The notes below the pieces were generated by a model, which made no database searches, was not told where the DNA came from, and saw nothing but the letters and a program-made list of their open reading frames with translations. The translations under genes and the position numbers were made by a program. Source: [Pseudomonas] carboxydohydrogena (GTDB taxonomy: Bacteria > Pseudomonadota > Alphaproteobacteria > Rhizobiales > Xanthobacteraceae). From it: a stretch of DNA of 64,000 bases. Location: the NCBI RefSeq assembly GCF_029030725.1, contig NZ_CP113162.1:496001-560000 (forward strand), in the 5' to 3' direction. Position 1 is the stretch's first letter, and every line of letters begins with the position of its first letter. Of the stretch, positions 8,724 through 17,347 are shown in pieces.

Positions 8724-9947
8724 ATGGACAAGATCACGGAGAAAACCCTGGTCTCCCGAGCGCGGCACGGCATTCCAGCCGGCGTCTGGGCGCTGGGCTT
8801 CGTCTCGATGCTCATGGACATCTCCTCGGAGATGATCCACGCGCTGTTGCCCGTCTACATGGTGACGGTGCTCGGGACCTCGACCCTTGCCGTCGGCCTC
8901 ATCGAGGGCATCGCGGAAGCGACCGCCTCGATCACCAAAGTTTTTTCGGGCGCTCTCAGCGACTGGCTCGGCAAGCGCAAGTTTCTCGCAGCCCTCGGCT
9001 ACGGGCTTGCCGCCTTCACCAAGCCGATCTTTCCACTCGCCTCCTCGCTTGAGTGGCTCGTCGCCGCGCGCTTTATCGATCGCGTCGGCAAGGGCATCCG
9101 CGGCGCGCCGCGCGATGCACTCGTCGCCGACATCGCGCCGCCCGAACTGCGCGGCGCCAGTTTCGGCCTGCGTCAGTCTCTCGATACGGTGGGCGCCTTC
9201 ATCGGCCCGCTTCTCGCAATTGGGCTGATGTGGCTGACGGCGGACCATTTCCAGACCGTGTTCTGGATCGCCGTCATTCCGGCCTTCCTGTCGGTCGCGC
9301 TCATTCTCGTCGCCGTGAAGGAGCCGGAGCGTCCGAAGGAACTGCGCAAAGTCCGTATGCCGCTGCATCGCGCGGAGTTACGCCGCCTGGGTCCGGCCTA
9401 TTGGTGGATCGTGGCGGTCGCGGCGGTGTTCACGCTCGCCCGCTTCAGCGAAGCCTTTCTCATCCTGCACGCCCAGTCGATCGGCCTGCCGCTGGCGCTC
9501 GTCCCGATCGTGCTGGTGCTTATGAGCCTTGCCTATTCGCTCTCGGCCTATCCGATTGGCACTCTCTCCGACCGGATGGACCGGATGACGATCCTGATCC
9601 TCGGCATGATCTTGCTCATCCTCGCCGATCTCACACTCGCTTTCGCAACCACCCTTTTGGGTATCGGCATCGGCGTCGTGCTCTGGGGACTGCATATGGG
9701 TTTCACCCAGGGGCTTTTCGCGACACTGATCGCCGAAGCCGCTCCTGGCGAGCTTCGAGGCACCGCCTATGGCATGTTCAATCTCGTCACCGGTCTGATG
9801 CTGCTGGCCGCCAGCGTGATTGCCGGAACACTCTGGGATGCGATCGGACCGCAGGCGACCTTCCTCGCAGGCGTCGCTTTCGCCGTGCTGACCACGTTGG
9901 GTCTGCTGCCCGTTCGCGGCCGGCTGAAAAAGCCTCGCCAAGTCTGA
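8724..9947 (+). CDS. MFS transporter, probable drug or metal efflux
   Basis: A 407-residue major facilitator protein with about 12 hydrophobic segments. I use the ATG at 8724 because the segment before it in the open frame looks non-coding. Family signs are DISSEMIHALLPVYMVTVLG in helix 1, the GALSDWLGKRK loop 2-3 motif, RVGKGIRGAPRDALVADIAP after helix 4, and a second-half GTLSDRMDR loop. This subgroup (MDISSE) is common next to ChrB-domain genes in resistance islands of alphaproteobacteria. The substrate is unknown. It likely forms one unit with the ChrB-like gene and the following PAP2 gene. Confidence 0.85.
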   Translation: MDKITEKTLVSRARHGIPAGVWALGFVSMLMDISSEMIHALLPVYMVTVLGTSTLAVGLIEGIAEATASITKVFSGALSDWLGKRKFLAALGYGLAAFTKPIFPLASSLEWLVAARFIDRVGKGIRGAPRDALVADIAPPELRGASFGLRQSLDTVGAFIGPLLAIGLMWLTADHFQTVFWIAVIPAFLSVALILVAVKEPERPKELRKVRMPLHRAELRRLGPAYWWIVAVAAVFTLARFSEAFLILHAQSIGLPLALVPIVLVLMSLAYSLSAYPIGTLSDRMDRMTILILGMILLILADLTLAFATTLLGIGIGVVLWGLHMGFTQGLFATLIAEAAPGELRGTAYGMFNLVTGLMLLAASVIAGTLWDAIGPQATFLAGVAFAVLTTLGLLPVRGRLKKPRQV

Positions 9948-10002
9948 AGGACCACGCACCAACACTTTCACACGATACCTACAACAAGATGAGGATTCAG
10001 AG

Positions 10003-10560
10003 TTGCAGCTTTACGATGTCGACGCCGCAGCGACCCGCACCATCAACGGCCTCGCCGGAGCAAGCACCACGATCGACTTCCTGATGATCTCGATCTCGGC
10101 GGTCGGCATTCCGCTTCTTGTCCTGGCTGTCGCCGGACAATGGTGGCGAGGTTCGGACAGATCGCATAACAGGCACGTTCTCTTCGCCGCGGGGTTTTCC
10201 TTTCTCCTTGGCCTTGCGATTAATCAGATCATCCTGTTGTTCGTCCATCGGCTACGGCCATATGACGGCGGCATCACGCACCTTCTGATCGACCGCAGCG
10301 CCGATCCGTCATTCCCCTCCGATCACGCCACCGCGACCTTTGCCATCGCTGCGGCCTTTCTGCTGCACGGCATGCGGCGGCTTGGTCTGTGGTTCCTAGC
10401 CGCTGCCGTGCTTGTGACGATTTCCCGCGTCTACGTCGGAACACATTATGTTGGCGACGTTCTCGGCGGGGCCTCGACCGGGATTGTTGCTGCCATGCTG
10501 GTCCGCTCACTCTATCGGGAAGGGACGCGAGCCGATCGGATGATCACCAACATTCTTTAG
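10003..10560 (+). CDS. PAP2-family membrane phosphatase (undecaprenyl-diphosphatase-like)
   Basis: A 185-residue membrane protein with all three PAP2 signature motifs in order: HRLRPYDGG, PSFPSDHAT and SRVYVGTHYVGDV. The catalytic histidines are those in SDH and THYVGD. Such enzymes remove phosphate from undecaprenyl pyrophosphate or other lipid phosphates at the outer face of the inner membrane, as in BcrC and LpxE/LpxF relatives. The start is a TTG at 10003 with GAGG 8 bases upstream. It lies 55 bp behind the MFS gene on the same strand. Its link to metal resistance is unclear; a cell-envelope role is an inference. Confidence 0.85.
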   Translation: MQLYDVDAAATRTINGLAGASTTIDFLMISISAVGIPLLVLAVAGQWWRGSDRSHNRHVLFAAGFSFLLGLAINQIILLFVHRLRPYDGGITHLLIDRSADPSFPSDHATATFAIAAAFLLHGMRRLGLWFLAAAVLVTISRVYVGTHYVGDVLGGASTGIVAAMLVRSLYREGTRADRMITNIL

Positions 10561-10597
10561 GGTCAGTGTGACAATCCGGGAGCAGAAAACGCCCCAG

Positions 10598-11020
10598 TTA
10601 TCTCGGTCGGCGTTGAGCTTGGGGTGATAGAGCTTCGATGATCCGACAATCGGCAACGGTGCCGCAGCGGCATTGATCGATCATACTGTCCAGCTCGCGA
10701 CGCAACGCACGCAAGTCGGCGATCTTTCGGTCAACTTCAGCCCGATGTTGTTTTGCGATCGCATCAACAGCGTCGCAAGACCGGTCGCGCTGGTCGGCCA
10801 AATCGAGCAATGCGCGCACTTGGTCGAGCGAAAACCCAAGGTCTCGCGAGCGCCGGATGAAGCTGAGACGATTGAGGTGCTCTGCACCGTAGGCGCGGTA
10901 ATTGCCCGCCGTCCGGCCCGGCGCGGCCAGCAGACCGATCCGCTCGTAATAGCGGATGGTCTCGACCTTGGTGTCGGTTCTGCGCCCCAGTTCCCCGATC
11001 GCCAGAAAATCACTTGTCAT
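10598..11020 (-). CDS. MerR-family metal-responsive regulator (ZntR/CadR/PbrR type)
   Basis: A 140-residue regulator. The ATG at 11020 gives the standard MerR start (FLAIGELGRRTDTKVETIRYYERIGLL: helix-turn-helix and wing), followed by the dimer helix. Metal-binding cysteines are as in ZntR/CadR: one before the long helix (RDRSCDAVD) and a C-terminal CRCGTVADCRIIEAL cluster. That pattern binds Zn(II), Cd(II) or Pb(II). It is divergent from a P1B-2 ATPase, and a classic MerR operator lies between them. It should twist the overlong promoter spacer to switch on the ATPase when metal is present. Confidence 0.93.
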   Translation of the reverse strand: MTSDFLAIGELGRRTDTKVETIRYYERIGLLAAPGRTAGNYRAYGAEHLNRLSFIRRSRDLGFSLDQVRALLDLADQRDRSCDAVDAIAKQHRAEVDRKIADLRALRRELDSMIDQCRCGTVADCRIIEALSPQAQRRPR

Positions 11021-11024
11021 GGCC

Positions 11025-11057
11025 TTGACCCTATAGTTGCTACAGGGTCCATATGGA
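11025..11057 (+). promoter_or_regulatory. MerR-type promoter of the Zn/Cd ATPase gene
   Basis: A -35 TTGACC (11025-11030) is followed by a spacer of about 19-21 bp and a weak -10 (TATGGA region, about 11050-11057). The spacer holds an inverted repeat, 11028-11048, with nine-base arms ACCCTATAG and CTACAGGGT (one mismatch) around TTG. This layout is the hallmark of MerR-controlled promoters. It points toward the ATPase start at 11088. Confidence 0.85.
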
Positions 11058-11087
11058 TAGTCATGTCGAACTTGTCGAGGTGATCCC

Positions 11088-13223
11088 ATGGCCGCCGCCA
11101 CTGCATTGAAGCTGCGTATCGAAGGCATGGACTGCGGCGCCTGTGCCACGAAAATCGAAAACGCGATGAAGCGGCTACCCGGCGTCAGCGAGATCGACGT
11201 CAACTACAGCCTGCAATCGCTTTCTCTGGTGGTCGACGAAGACCGTACCTCTCGGCACGCGATCGAGGCCAAGATCAAGGCGCTCGGATATGCTCCTGTC
11301 GCTCCACCCGGACCCATCGCCTCCGCGCTCCGCGACAATCATCGTGACGCGACGGAAAGCGCCTGGTGGTCGTCGCCGAAGGGACGGCTGGTCATCGGCA
11401 GCGCCGCCCTGCTGACGCTGGCTTTTACCGTATCCCATGTCGAACCGAACTGGTCGAATTGGGCCTATATGGTCGCGACGCTGGTCGGCCTGGTCCCGAT
11501 CGGCCGGCGGGCGCTCGCCGGCGCGGTGTCGGGCACGCCGTTCAGCATCGAGATGTTGATGTCGATCGCCGCGATCGGCGCGGTTGCGATCGGTGCGGCG
11601 GAAGAAGCGGCCGTCGTCGTGTTCCTGTTCGCGGTCGGCGAGTTGCTGGAAGGGATCGCGGCCGGCCGGGCACGGGCCGGCATCAAGGCGCTGATCGACA
11701 TCATTCCGCGCACGGCGCTTCTCCAAAGCGGTTTGAGCGTGGAGACGGTGCCGGTCGAAGCTCTCGCCATCGGTGACACGGTGATCGTTCGTCCCGGCGA
11801 TCGTATTCCCTCGGATGGAATCGTGATCGAGGGCATGTCGGAAGTCAACGAGGCGCCGGTGACCGGCGAATCCGTCCCGGTCGGCAAGGAGCCCGGATCA
11901 ATAATTTACGCCGGTAGCATCAATGCCAATGGCGAGTTGCGCGTCGAGATCACCCGGACAGCGGCCGACAACACGATTGCACGCATCATCCATATGGTCG
12001 AGGAAGCACAAGGCTCGAAGGCGCCGACGGCTCGCTTCATCGACCGCTTCAGCCGCTGGTACACGCCGATGGCCATGGTCATGTCGGCGCTCGTCGTGCT
12101 CGTCCCTCCGCTCATGCTCGGCGCCGACTGGTTCACCTGGATCTATCGCGGGCTGGCGGTGCTGCTGATCGCCTGTCCCTGCGCACTGGTCATCTCCACT
12201 CCGGCCGCCATCGCCTCGGGGTTGGCAAGCGGCGCGCGGCGCGGCCTTCTCGTCAAAGGTGGCGCGGCCTTGGAAACACTCGGCAAGGTCAAAACCGTTG
12301 CCTTTGACAAAACCGGCACGCTGACCAACGGACACCCGCAGGTCACCGACATTGTCGTGATCGAGGGCATCGAGGCCGAGATGCTGGCGAAAGCCGCCGC
12401 CGTCGAGCGCGGCTCCAGCCATCCGCTCGGGGTGGCCATCGTCGCCGAGGCCGAAAGGCGTGGTCTCGGCATTCCACAGGCCTTCGGGGGCGGGATCGCG
12501 ACGCCCGGAAAGGCGGTCACGGCCCGGCTCAAATCCGGCTTCGTCTCGGTGGGGTCGCCTCGTCATGCGGCCGAGCAGGGCGACATGTCGGATGAGATCA
12601 AGAAGCGCGTCGAAGGCCTGGAAAGCCAGGGCAAGACGGTCGTTGTCGTTAGCAAAGGCAAGCATCTCCTCGGACTGATCGCATTGCGCGACGAGCCGCG
12701 TTCGGATGCCGCCGGCGGTCTTGCCAAGCTGCGCGCGCTTGGCGTTCGCCCGATCATGCTGACCGGCGACAATGCTCGTACCGCCGCGGCGATCGGCGGC
12801 GCGCTCGGCCTTGATGTCCGAGCCGAGCTGTTGCCGCACGCCAAGCTTGTCGCGATAGCGGATTATAAAAGTGAAGGCCCCATCGCCATGGTCGGCGACG
12901 GCATCAATGACGCCCCGGCGCTCGCCGCGTCCTCGGTCGGCATCGCCATGGGAGGCGGGACCGACGTCGCATTGGAGACCGCGGACGCGGCCCTTCTGAA
13001 AAACCGTGTCACCGGCGTTGCCGAACTGATCGCGCTTTCGCGCGCGACCCTGTCCAACATCTGGCAGAACATCGCGCTCGCGCTTGGCTTGAAGAGTGTT
13101 TTTCTGGTCACCACGCTGGTTGGCGCGACGCCGCTCTGGATGGCTATTCTGGCTGATACCGGGGCAACGGTACTCGTGACCGCGAACGCTTTGCGGCTGC
13201 TGCGCCTCGAAGTGAAGACGTAG
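11088..13223 (+). CDS. zntA: Zn/Cd/Pb-exporting P1B-2 ATPase (ZntA/CadA type)
   Basis: A 711-residue heavy-metal ATPase exporting Zn(II), Cd(II) or Pb(II). One N-terminal HMA domain with GMDCGAC (13-19) delivers metal. The membrane motif is CPC (363-365); TGES is at 259-262, the phosphorylated Asp at D407 in DKTGT, and GDGINDAPAL lies in the hinge. The last two helices keep the Lys (LGLKSVF) and Asp (ILADTGATV) that mark the P1B-2 group. It differs from the P1B-4 ATPase at 408-2384, so the island carries two different metal ATPases. Control by the divergent MerR protein is strongly suggested by the promoter architecture. Confidence 0.93.
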   Translation: MAAATALKLRIEGMDCGACATKIENAMKRLPGVSEIDVNYSLQSLSLVVDEDRTSRHAIEAKIKALGYAPVAPPGPIASALRDNHRDATESAWWSSPKGRLVIGSAALLTLAFTVSHVEPNWSNWAYMVATLVGLVPIGRRALAGAVSGTPFSIEMLMSIAAIGAVAIGAAEEAAVVVFLFAVGELLEGIAAGRARAGIKALIDIIPRTALLQSGLSVETVPVEALAIGDTVIVRPGDRIPSDGIVIEGMSEVNEAPVTGESVPVGKEPGSIIYAGSINANGELRVEITRTAADNTIARIIHMVEEAQGSKAPTARFIDRFSRWYTPMAMVMSALVVLVPPLMLGADWFTWIYRGLAVLLIACPCALVISTPAAIASGLASGARRGLLVKGGAALETLGKVKTVAFDKTGTLTNGHPQVTDIVVIEGIEAEMLAKAAAVERGSSHPLGVAIVAEAERRGLGIPQAFGGGIATPGKAVTARLKSGFVSVGSPRHAAEQGDMSDEIKKRVEGLESQGKTVVVVSKGKHLLGLIALRDEPRSDAAGGLAKLRALGVRPIMLTGDNARTAAAIGGALGLDVRAELLPHAKLVAIADYKSEGPIAMVGDGINDAPALAASSVGIAMGGGTDVALETADAALLKNRVTGVAELIALSRATLSNIWQNIALALGLKSVFLVTTLVGATPLWMAILADTGATVLVTANALRLLRLEVKT

Positions 13224-13529
13224 ACATCATGAGATGAATCGGCGCGGGCCGGGCCTGACTGCGCCCCGGCGGCGGTCAGCGTTCCAATTGTCCTTGTCGA
13301 GAAAGACAGCAATGGAGGCATGCAGCTCGACCCAGGCGGGGAGCCTCACCCGCAGCCGGGTTAGCAAATCGAATAACGTGTCGAAACGACGCGAATGGTC
13401 GTTGGAGCGCCGGCGTGGTGGCCTGCTTCGGCGCCCCATTATGTTGGATGGCCGGCTGCCTCTGTGCCGGTAGGGCCATTGCCGGTATAGCGAGGCGGAA
13501 GGCTCACCTCTGGCTTGAGACGTCCGCTA
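13224..13529. other. Intergenic stretch without a recognisable gene
   Basis: About 300 bp between the ZntA-type gene and the convergent lipoprotein gene. Open frames on both strands here are arginine-rich, lack a recognisable domain and look random. I found no strong terminator hairpin. Confidence 0.5.
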
Positions 13530-13847
13530 TCAGTACCGTCCTCGGTAATAGCGTTCGTCGCATTCAGCAACATAGATGCGTCCGTCAGGGGCGCGGTAGC
13601 GGCACATTGGCGGACCGCCTGGACGTGGGTTGGTTGAATCAGCGACGGCCGCTCCGAGCAAGGCGCCGGCGCCAGCGCCGAGGAGCGTACTTCCAGTATT
13701 TCCGCCAATGGCCTGACCAAGGAGTGCGCCCGTGGCCCCACCCAGGACGGCGCCAGTAGCGGTGCGCTGCTCCCCATAGGTCTGAGCGCAGCCTGCCAGC
13801 ACAATCCCGAGCAGGGCAATAAACACTGCCGTCTTCAGATTTGCCAT
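13530..13847 (-). CDS. Glycine-zipper outer-membrane lipoprotein
   Basis: A 105-residue lipoprotein. The lipobox is LAGC (about residues 17-20) after a hydrophobic signal, so the mature protein begins with a lipid-modified Cys. Glycine-rich repeats follow (TGAVLGGATGALLGQAIGGNTGSTLLGAGAGALLGAA is one continuous zipper region, about 30-68), the glycine-zipper fold seen in OmpA-associated and SlyB-like lipoproteins. The C-terminal part (MCRYRAPDGRIYVAECDERYY) has two cysteines that may pair. It is likely a structural envelope protein; there is no direct link to metal transport in the sequence. Confidence 0.82.
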   Translation of the reverse strand: MANLKTAVFIALLGIVLAGCAQTYGEQRTATGAVLGGATGALLGQAIGGNTGSTLLGAGAGALLGAAVADSTNPRPGGPPMCRYRAPDGRIYVAECDERYYRGRY

Positions 13848-13947
13848 GAATGGAACCTCTACGATGGTCGGGCACGACGGCTACGCTGCCGTGCCCGAGA
13901 ATGATGAAAGTATCAGATTGTCCGGTGAATACTTGCTTATCGACACA

Positions 13948-14256
13948 TCAATCGTCGTCGTTCCAACGACGATGCCAGCCACCATGCCAACCCCGATCAT
14001 GCGACCCGCCGTAATAGCCTTTCCCATGTCGGTAGCGGCGCCATCGCCAGTCATCGTCGTTGTCACGATAGTAGCGGTAGGGGCGATCGTAATCCCGACT
14101 CCGCCAGCAGCGGCCCCATTCATTACAAACCCAGCGAACCTGATCCACATTGGACGCCGCGGGCAGCGCTGGAGCGACCGGCATCGCATTGGCGGCTGTC
14201 ATGGCCAGGCCACCCAGAGCCGCAGCAGACGTAACAGCCAGGAACACCTTTCGCAT
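13948..14256 (-). CDS. Small secreted His/Trp/Asp-rich protein
   Basis: About 102 residues from the ATG at 14256, which has GGAG six bases upstream (an ATG at 14268 is also in frame). A signal peptide (KVFLAVTSAAALGGLAMTAANA) leads to a short mature protein with VRWVCNEWGRCWRSR, a two-cysteine motif common in small exported bradyrhizobial proteins. The tail is rich in Tyr, Trp, Asp, Gly and His (GGSHDRGWHGGWHRRWNDDD), a composition that could bind metal. No enzyme function is recognisable. Its place in a metal island makes a periplasmic metal-buffer role possible, but that is inference. Confidence 0.65.
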   Translation of the reverse strand: MRKVFLAVTSAAALGGLAMTAANAMPVAPALPAASNVDQVRWVCNEWGRCWRSRDYDRPYRYYRDNDDDWRWRRYRHGKGYYGGSHDRGWHGGWHRRWNDDD

Positions 14257-14500
14257 TGAGGACTCCATCGGGTTGCGAAGCGCAGCATAGAGCGTGCCGA
14301 ATGAACCCTGATTGAATGGATTGCGGTTCGATCGTGGTGAAATGTGGGGAAGCTGAGGCTTTCGATAGCGTCTTCTGCGCCGGCCGAAACATTGGCCATC
14401 AGATATTCAGGTCGACCGACAGAGCCAGGTATCAACATGGCATGGACGATCACCCGTTACTGTCCTGGTACGCGCTTTGGCCAAGCGCTCGTCACCATCT

Positions 14501-14716
14501 TCATGAAATACTTCGATGTCTGGCCTCACGGACGGTTGCTTCGACCAGAAGTGCGAGATACCCAAGGAGAAGGACGGCACCGCCCAAAAGCGGCTCGACA
14601 TATCCCGCGAGCAGAGCAGCCACGATCGCGACCAGTAGCAGCGTCGCTGTAGCAAGCCTCGCGTCGGCGAGGAACATGCCGAGAAGCTCCTTGGCAACAT
14701 CGACGAGAAAACTCAT
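14501..14716 (-). CDS. Small two-helix membrane protein coupled to the COG4280-like gene
   Basis: A 71-residue protein with an N-terminal amphipathic stretch (MSFLVDVAKELLGMFLADAR) and two hydrophobic helices (about 21-40 and 44-60), ending in a basic tail. The ATG at 14716 overlaps the stop codon of the upstream gene (ATGA), so the two are translated together. This overlap is the main evidence that it is real. I do not recognise the family. It is probably a small subunit or helper of the membrane protein encoded before it. Confidence 0.68.
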   Translation of the reverse strand: MSFLVDVAKELLGMFLADARLATATLLLVAIVAALLAGYVEPLLGGAVLLLGYLALLVEATVREARHRSIS

Positions 14717-15474
14717 CGTGCGGTCACCGGGCGCGGGTGGACGCGTCGAAGCGTAGCTGCCGTTGCGAGAGCGACAACCAAGAACAGCGCCGCAAAGGCA
14801 ATCAGGGCGATGTCGTGACCGGGCCAATCAATGCCCAGGCCCTCGCCTGTCCAGAAAACACCGAAGGCCGACAGCATGACGCCGACACCGAACTTCAAGG
14901 TGTTCTCGGGAACCTTCGCCAGCGGTCTGTGAACGGCGACACCCACCGTCAGGACCGCAAGGCAGGCCGCAAGGGCGCCGAATGCGGCGGGCCACAGCAA
15001 ACCACGAGCCGCACCAACCGCTATGACGATAAAAGCAACCTCAAGTCCTTCGAGCAGCACCGCCTTGAACGCCGTCAAACCTGCGATCCAATCAAGCGAG
15101 ACCCGCCGCTGATCGGCAGTCTTCGACAATTGAGCCGACTCGGATGTGAAAATGGCTTCCTCATCGTGCAGGGCGATGACGCCGGCCGCCCGCAGGATCG
15201 CTTTGCGCAGCCATCCCATGCCGAACAGAAGGAGGAGTACACCGATGACAAGCTGGAGAAGCTGGATCGGGACGCGACCGAGCAACGGGCCAAGAAGCAC
15301 GACCGCCAGGCCGAGTACGGCGAGAGCCGAAAGCGTGCCGAGGGCTGCAGGTCGCCAACCGCGCAGCGTACCGACCGCCAGGACGATCGTGAACGCCTCC
15401 ACCACCTCAACGAGTGAGGCGAGGAACGCGGAGCCGATTGCCGGCGCTGCGACACTCCAGGATGCCGCATCCAT
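14713..15474 (-). CDS. COG4280-like predicted membrane protein with internal duplication
   Basis: A 253-residue polytopic membrane protein made of two related halves. Residues 16-44 (LVEVVEAFTIVLAVG, then RGW-PAALG) align with residues 134-168 (LLEGLEVAFIVIAVG, then RGL-PAAFG), giving paired E-x-x-E motifs at E23/E26 and E142/E145. A second repeat pair is GRVPIQLLQLVIGV and AKVPENTLKFGVGV. The LLEGLE motif resembles the REGLE iron-binding motif of FTR1 iron permeases but lacks its Arg. This suggests an antiparallel two-repeat cation transporter (inference). It resembles proteins grouped as COG4280, whose role is unknown to me. It faces an RpiR regulator across a palindrome. Confidence 0.7.
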   Translation of the reverse strand: MDAASWSVAAPAIGSAFLASLVEVVEAFTIVLAVGTLRGWRPAALGTLSALAVLGLAVVLLGPLLGRVPIQLLQLVIGVLLLLFGMGWLRKAILRAAGVIALHDEEAIFTSESAQLSKTADQRRVSLDWIAGLTAFKAVLLEGLEVAFIVIAVGAARGLLWPAAFGALAACLAVLTVGVAVHRPLAKVPENTLKFGVGVMLSAFGVFWTGEGLGIDWPGHDIALIAFAALFLVVALATAATLRRVHPRPVTAR

Positions 15475-15491
15475 TCAACACCTCACGGCTT

Positions 15492-15507
15492 TGTAGTATC
15501 TACTACA
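15492..15507. promoter_or_regulatory. RpiR-type operator candidate
   Basis: TGTAGTATCTACTACA is a perfect palindrome with seven-base arms around TC. It is very close to the sites of HexR, an RpiR-family regulator (TGTA...TACA type). It sits 18 bp upstream of the COG4280-like gene start and about 60-80 bp upstream of the RpiR gene start, with a TATAAT (15514-15519) beside it and a half-site-like GTAGTAAT further on. It is a likely autoregulatory and divergent operator. Confidence 0.62.
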
Positions 15508-15564
15508 CCATGGTATAATTTTCGTAGTAATTATGACGATTTCAAGGAAGTTGGCCCAAGAAAG

Positions 15565-16452
15565 TTGACCGACGTGACGATCGCATTTGATGAACGAGTT
15601 GCAGACCGTTTCGAGCGGATGAGCCCTGCGGAGCAGCGTGTGATCCGGTTCTTTCAGGAGAATCGAGAGGAAGTGCTGATCGCCTCGGCAGCCGCATTGG
15701 CCGCCAAGGCGAAGACCAGCGACGCCACGATTGTGCGGGCAGCAAAGGCGCTTGGCTTTGCCGGGCTCGACGACCTACGCCGCGCCCTCGCCGGCGAGCT
15801 GCGCAATTTACTCACTCCGGCCGAGCGGTTGACGCGAACGCTCAACGAGGTCGGCCCAAGCCTTGCCAATGCGTTCGAGATGACGCTCGAAGTTCATATT
15901 CGATCGCTCGAAAACCTCCGTCGCACCATCACCGCCGATCAGTTTGAGAAGGCGGTAAGCAACATCACCAAAGCGCGGCGCGTCCTGGTCTTCGGCCTTG
16001 GGCCGTCGAGCGCCATGGCAGCCTACTTCGTCATCCAGCTTGGGCGCTTTGGTCTGGACGCCGGGTGCCTGACCAACACCGGCCTGCTTTTCGCCGATGA
16101 CTTGCGGAAACTGCGCGATGGCGATCTCGTCGTCATCCTGGCCTACGGGCGCGTCTATGCGGAACTGGCAGTTCTCCTCGAGGAAATCCAACGGCGCCGG
16201 CTGGCGTCTCTGCTCCTGACGGATACCCTTGCTGGCAGACTGCGGCGCCGCGTCGATCTCGTTCTGCCCGTGGCACGAGGGCGCGCTGATTTGCTGAGCA
16301 TGCATACGGCCACGCTCGGGCTGATCGAGACGCTTCTGGTCGGGATCGCGGCAACAAGGCCGCGTCAAACGCTCGCCAGCCTGAAAAAATTAAACCAATT
16401 GCGCGAAAGACTGGCCGGAAAAGGTGCGCATTTGCCGATGTCAGGCTCGTAA
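15565..16452 (+). CDS. RpiR-family transcriptional regulator (HTH plus SIS domain)
   Basis: About 295 residues. The N-terminal RpiR helix-turn-helix is clear (MSPAEQRVIRFFQENREEVL, then AAKAKTSDATIVRAAKALGF). A SIS sugar-phosphate-binding domain follows (about 120-255: ARRVLVFGLGPSSAMAAYF, GDLVVILAYGRVYAEL). Such proteins sense phosphosugars and repress or activate nearby genes. The start is either a TTG at 15565 or a GTG at 15574; neither has a strong ribosome site. It is divergent from the COG4280-like gene across a HexR-like palindrome, which is an unusual partner for a sugar-phosphate sensor. Confidence 0.9.
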   Translation: MTDVTIAFDERVADRFERMSPAEQRVIRFFQENREEVLIASAAALAAKAKTSDATIVRAAKALGFAGLDDLRRALAGELRNLLTPAERLTRTLNEVGPSLANAFEMTLEVHIRSLENLRRTITADQFEKAVSNITKARRVLVFGLGPSSAMAAYFVIQLGRFGLDAGCLTNTGLLFADDLRKLRDGDLVVILAYGRVYAELAVLLEEIQRRRLASLLLTDTLAGRLRRRVDLVLPVARGRADLLSMHTATLGLIETLLVGIAATRPRQTLASLKKLNQLRERLAGKGAHLPMSGS

Positions 16453-16681
16453 ACTCGCTGAAGAATGTGCCTCGTGGTCAGGAGATGTCCGCTCAACAGA
16501 ATCGGGTGCTGATGATTTCGCTCATTTCCAGCTAATCCAGCGATCCCAGGATTGTTCACCCAGTGTTCGATGGCCGATTGCAGCTTTACGTCCCGCCACG
16601 TTATCCATGCATGTCGGCGACGATGCAACGGATCTTCAAAGATATGTTATCGCAGGCGTGTTGGCGCGGTCCGGAGATGAA

Positions 16682-17347
16682 ATGCGTGTTCTGTTGATCG
16701 AAGATGACCGCATGATCGGCGACAGTCTGATCGCGGCGCTGAAGCGGGAAGGAATGACGGTCGACTGGGTTCGCACCGGCGCCGATGGTGAGGACGCGCT
16801 GGCCAACGGCGGTCACGGGCTCATTCTGCTCGATATCGGCTTGCCTGGCCGATCAGGCGTCGATCTGCTGAAAGATGCACGGCGAGCAGGCAATTCCACA
16901 CCCGTTCTCATCATCACCGCACGCGATGGCGTCGATGATCGCATCATCGGCCTGGACGTCGGTGCTGACGACTACATCGTTAAGCCGTTCGAAATGCGCG
17001 AGCTTCTGGCACGGATGCGGGCGGTGTTGCGTCGCCATGCCGGCGCCGCTCAATCCACCCTGATTGCCGGTGAGGTTACGCTGGACCTTGAGAGTCACGA
17101 AGCGACCTATCGTGGGACAACGGCCGTGCTCCCGGCGCGCGAATTCGCGCTGATGCACGCTCTGGCCGAGAGACCCGGCGCAATTTTACCGCGATCGCGC
17201 ATCGAGGAGCGCATTTATGGTTGGGGTGAGGAGGTGGAGAGCAACGCGATCGACTTCCTCATCCACTCGATACGGAAAAAATTTGACAAAGACGTCGTTC
17301 GCAATGTCCGCGGCGCCGGATGGATGATCCCACGGAGCGCACGATGA
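16682..17347 (+). CDS. OmpR-family response regulator (QseB/PmrA/TctD-like)
   Basis: A 221-residue two-domain regulator. The receiver begins MRVLLIEDDRMIGDSL, with the phospho-acceptor Asp in LILLDIGLPGRSG (about residue 51) and the conserved Lys in YIVKPFEMRELLARM. The C-terminal winged-helix domain has the OmpR signature (REFALMHALAERPGAILPRSRIEE and a final NVRGAGWMI). The ATG at 16682 has a good GGAG ribosome site; an upstream extension in the same frame is not supported. Its stop overlaps the kinase start (ATGA), so the pair is translationally coupled. The signal is unknown; position in the metal island hints at metal or envelope stress. Confidence 0.93.
   Translation: MRVLLIEDDRMIGDSLIAALKREGMTVDWVRTGADGEDALANGGHGLILLDIGLPGRSGVDLLKDARRAGNSTPVLIITARDGVDDRIIGLDVGADDYIVKPFEMRELLARMRAVLRRHAGAAQSTLIAGEVTLDLESHEATYRGTTAVLPAREFALMHALAERPGAILPRSRIEERIYGWGEEVESNAIDFLIHSIRKKFDKDVVRNVRGAGWMIPRSAR

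Noticed and set aside
13881-14189. 102-codon minus-strand frame rich in Thr, Ile and Val
   Set aside because: Overlaps the small secreted protein at 13948-14256, which has a proper signal peptide and ribosome site.
14316-14756. 146-codon plus-strand frame
   Set aside because: Runs antisense to the small membrane protein that is coupled by an ATGA overlap; no domain.
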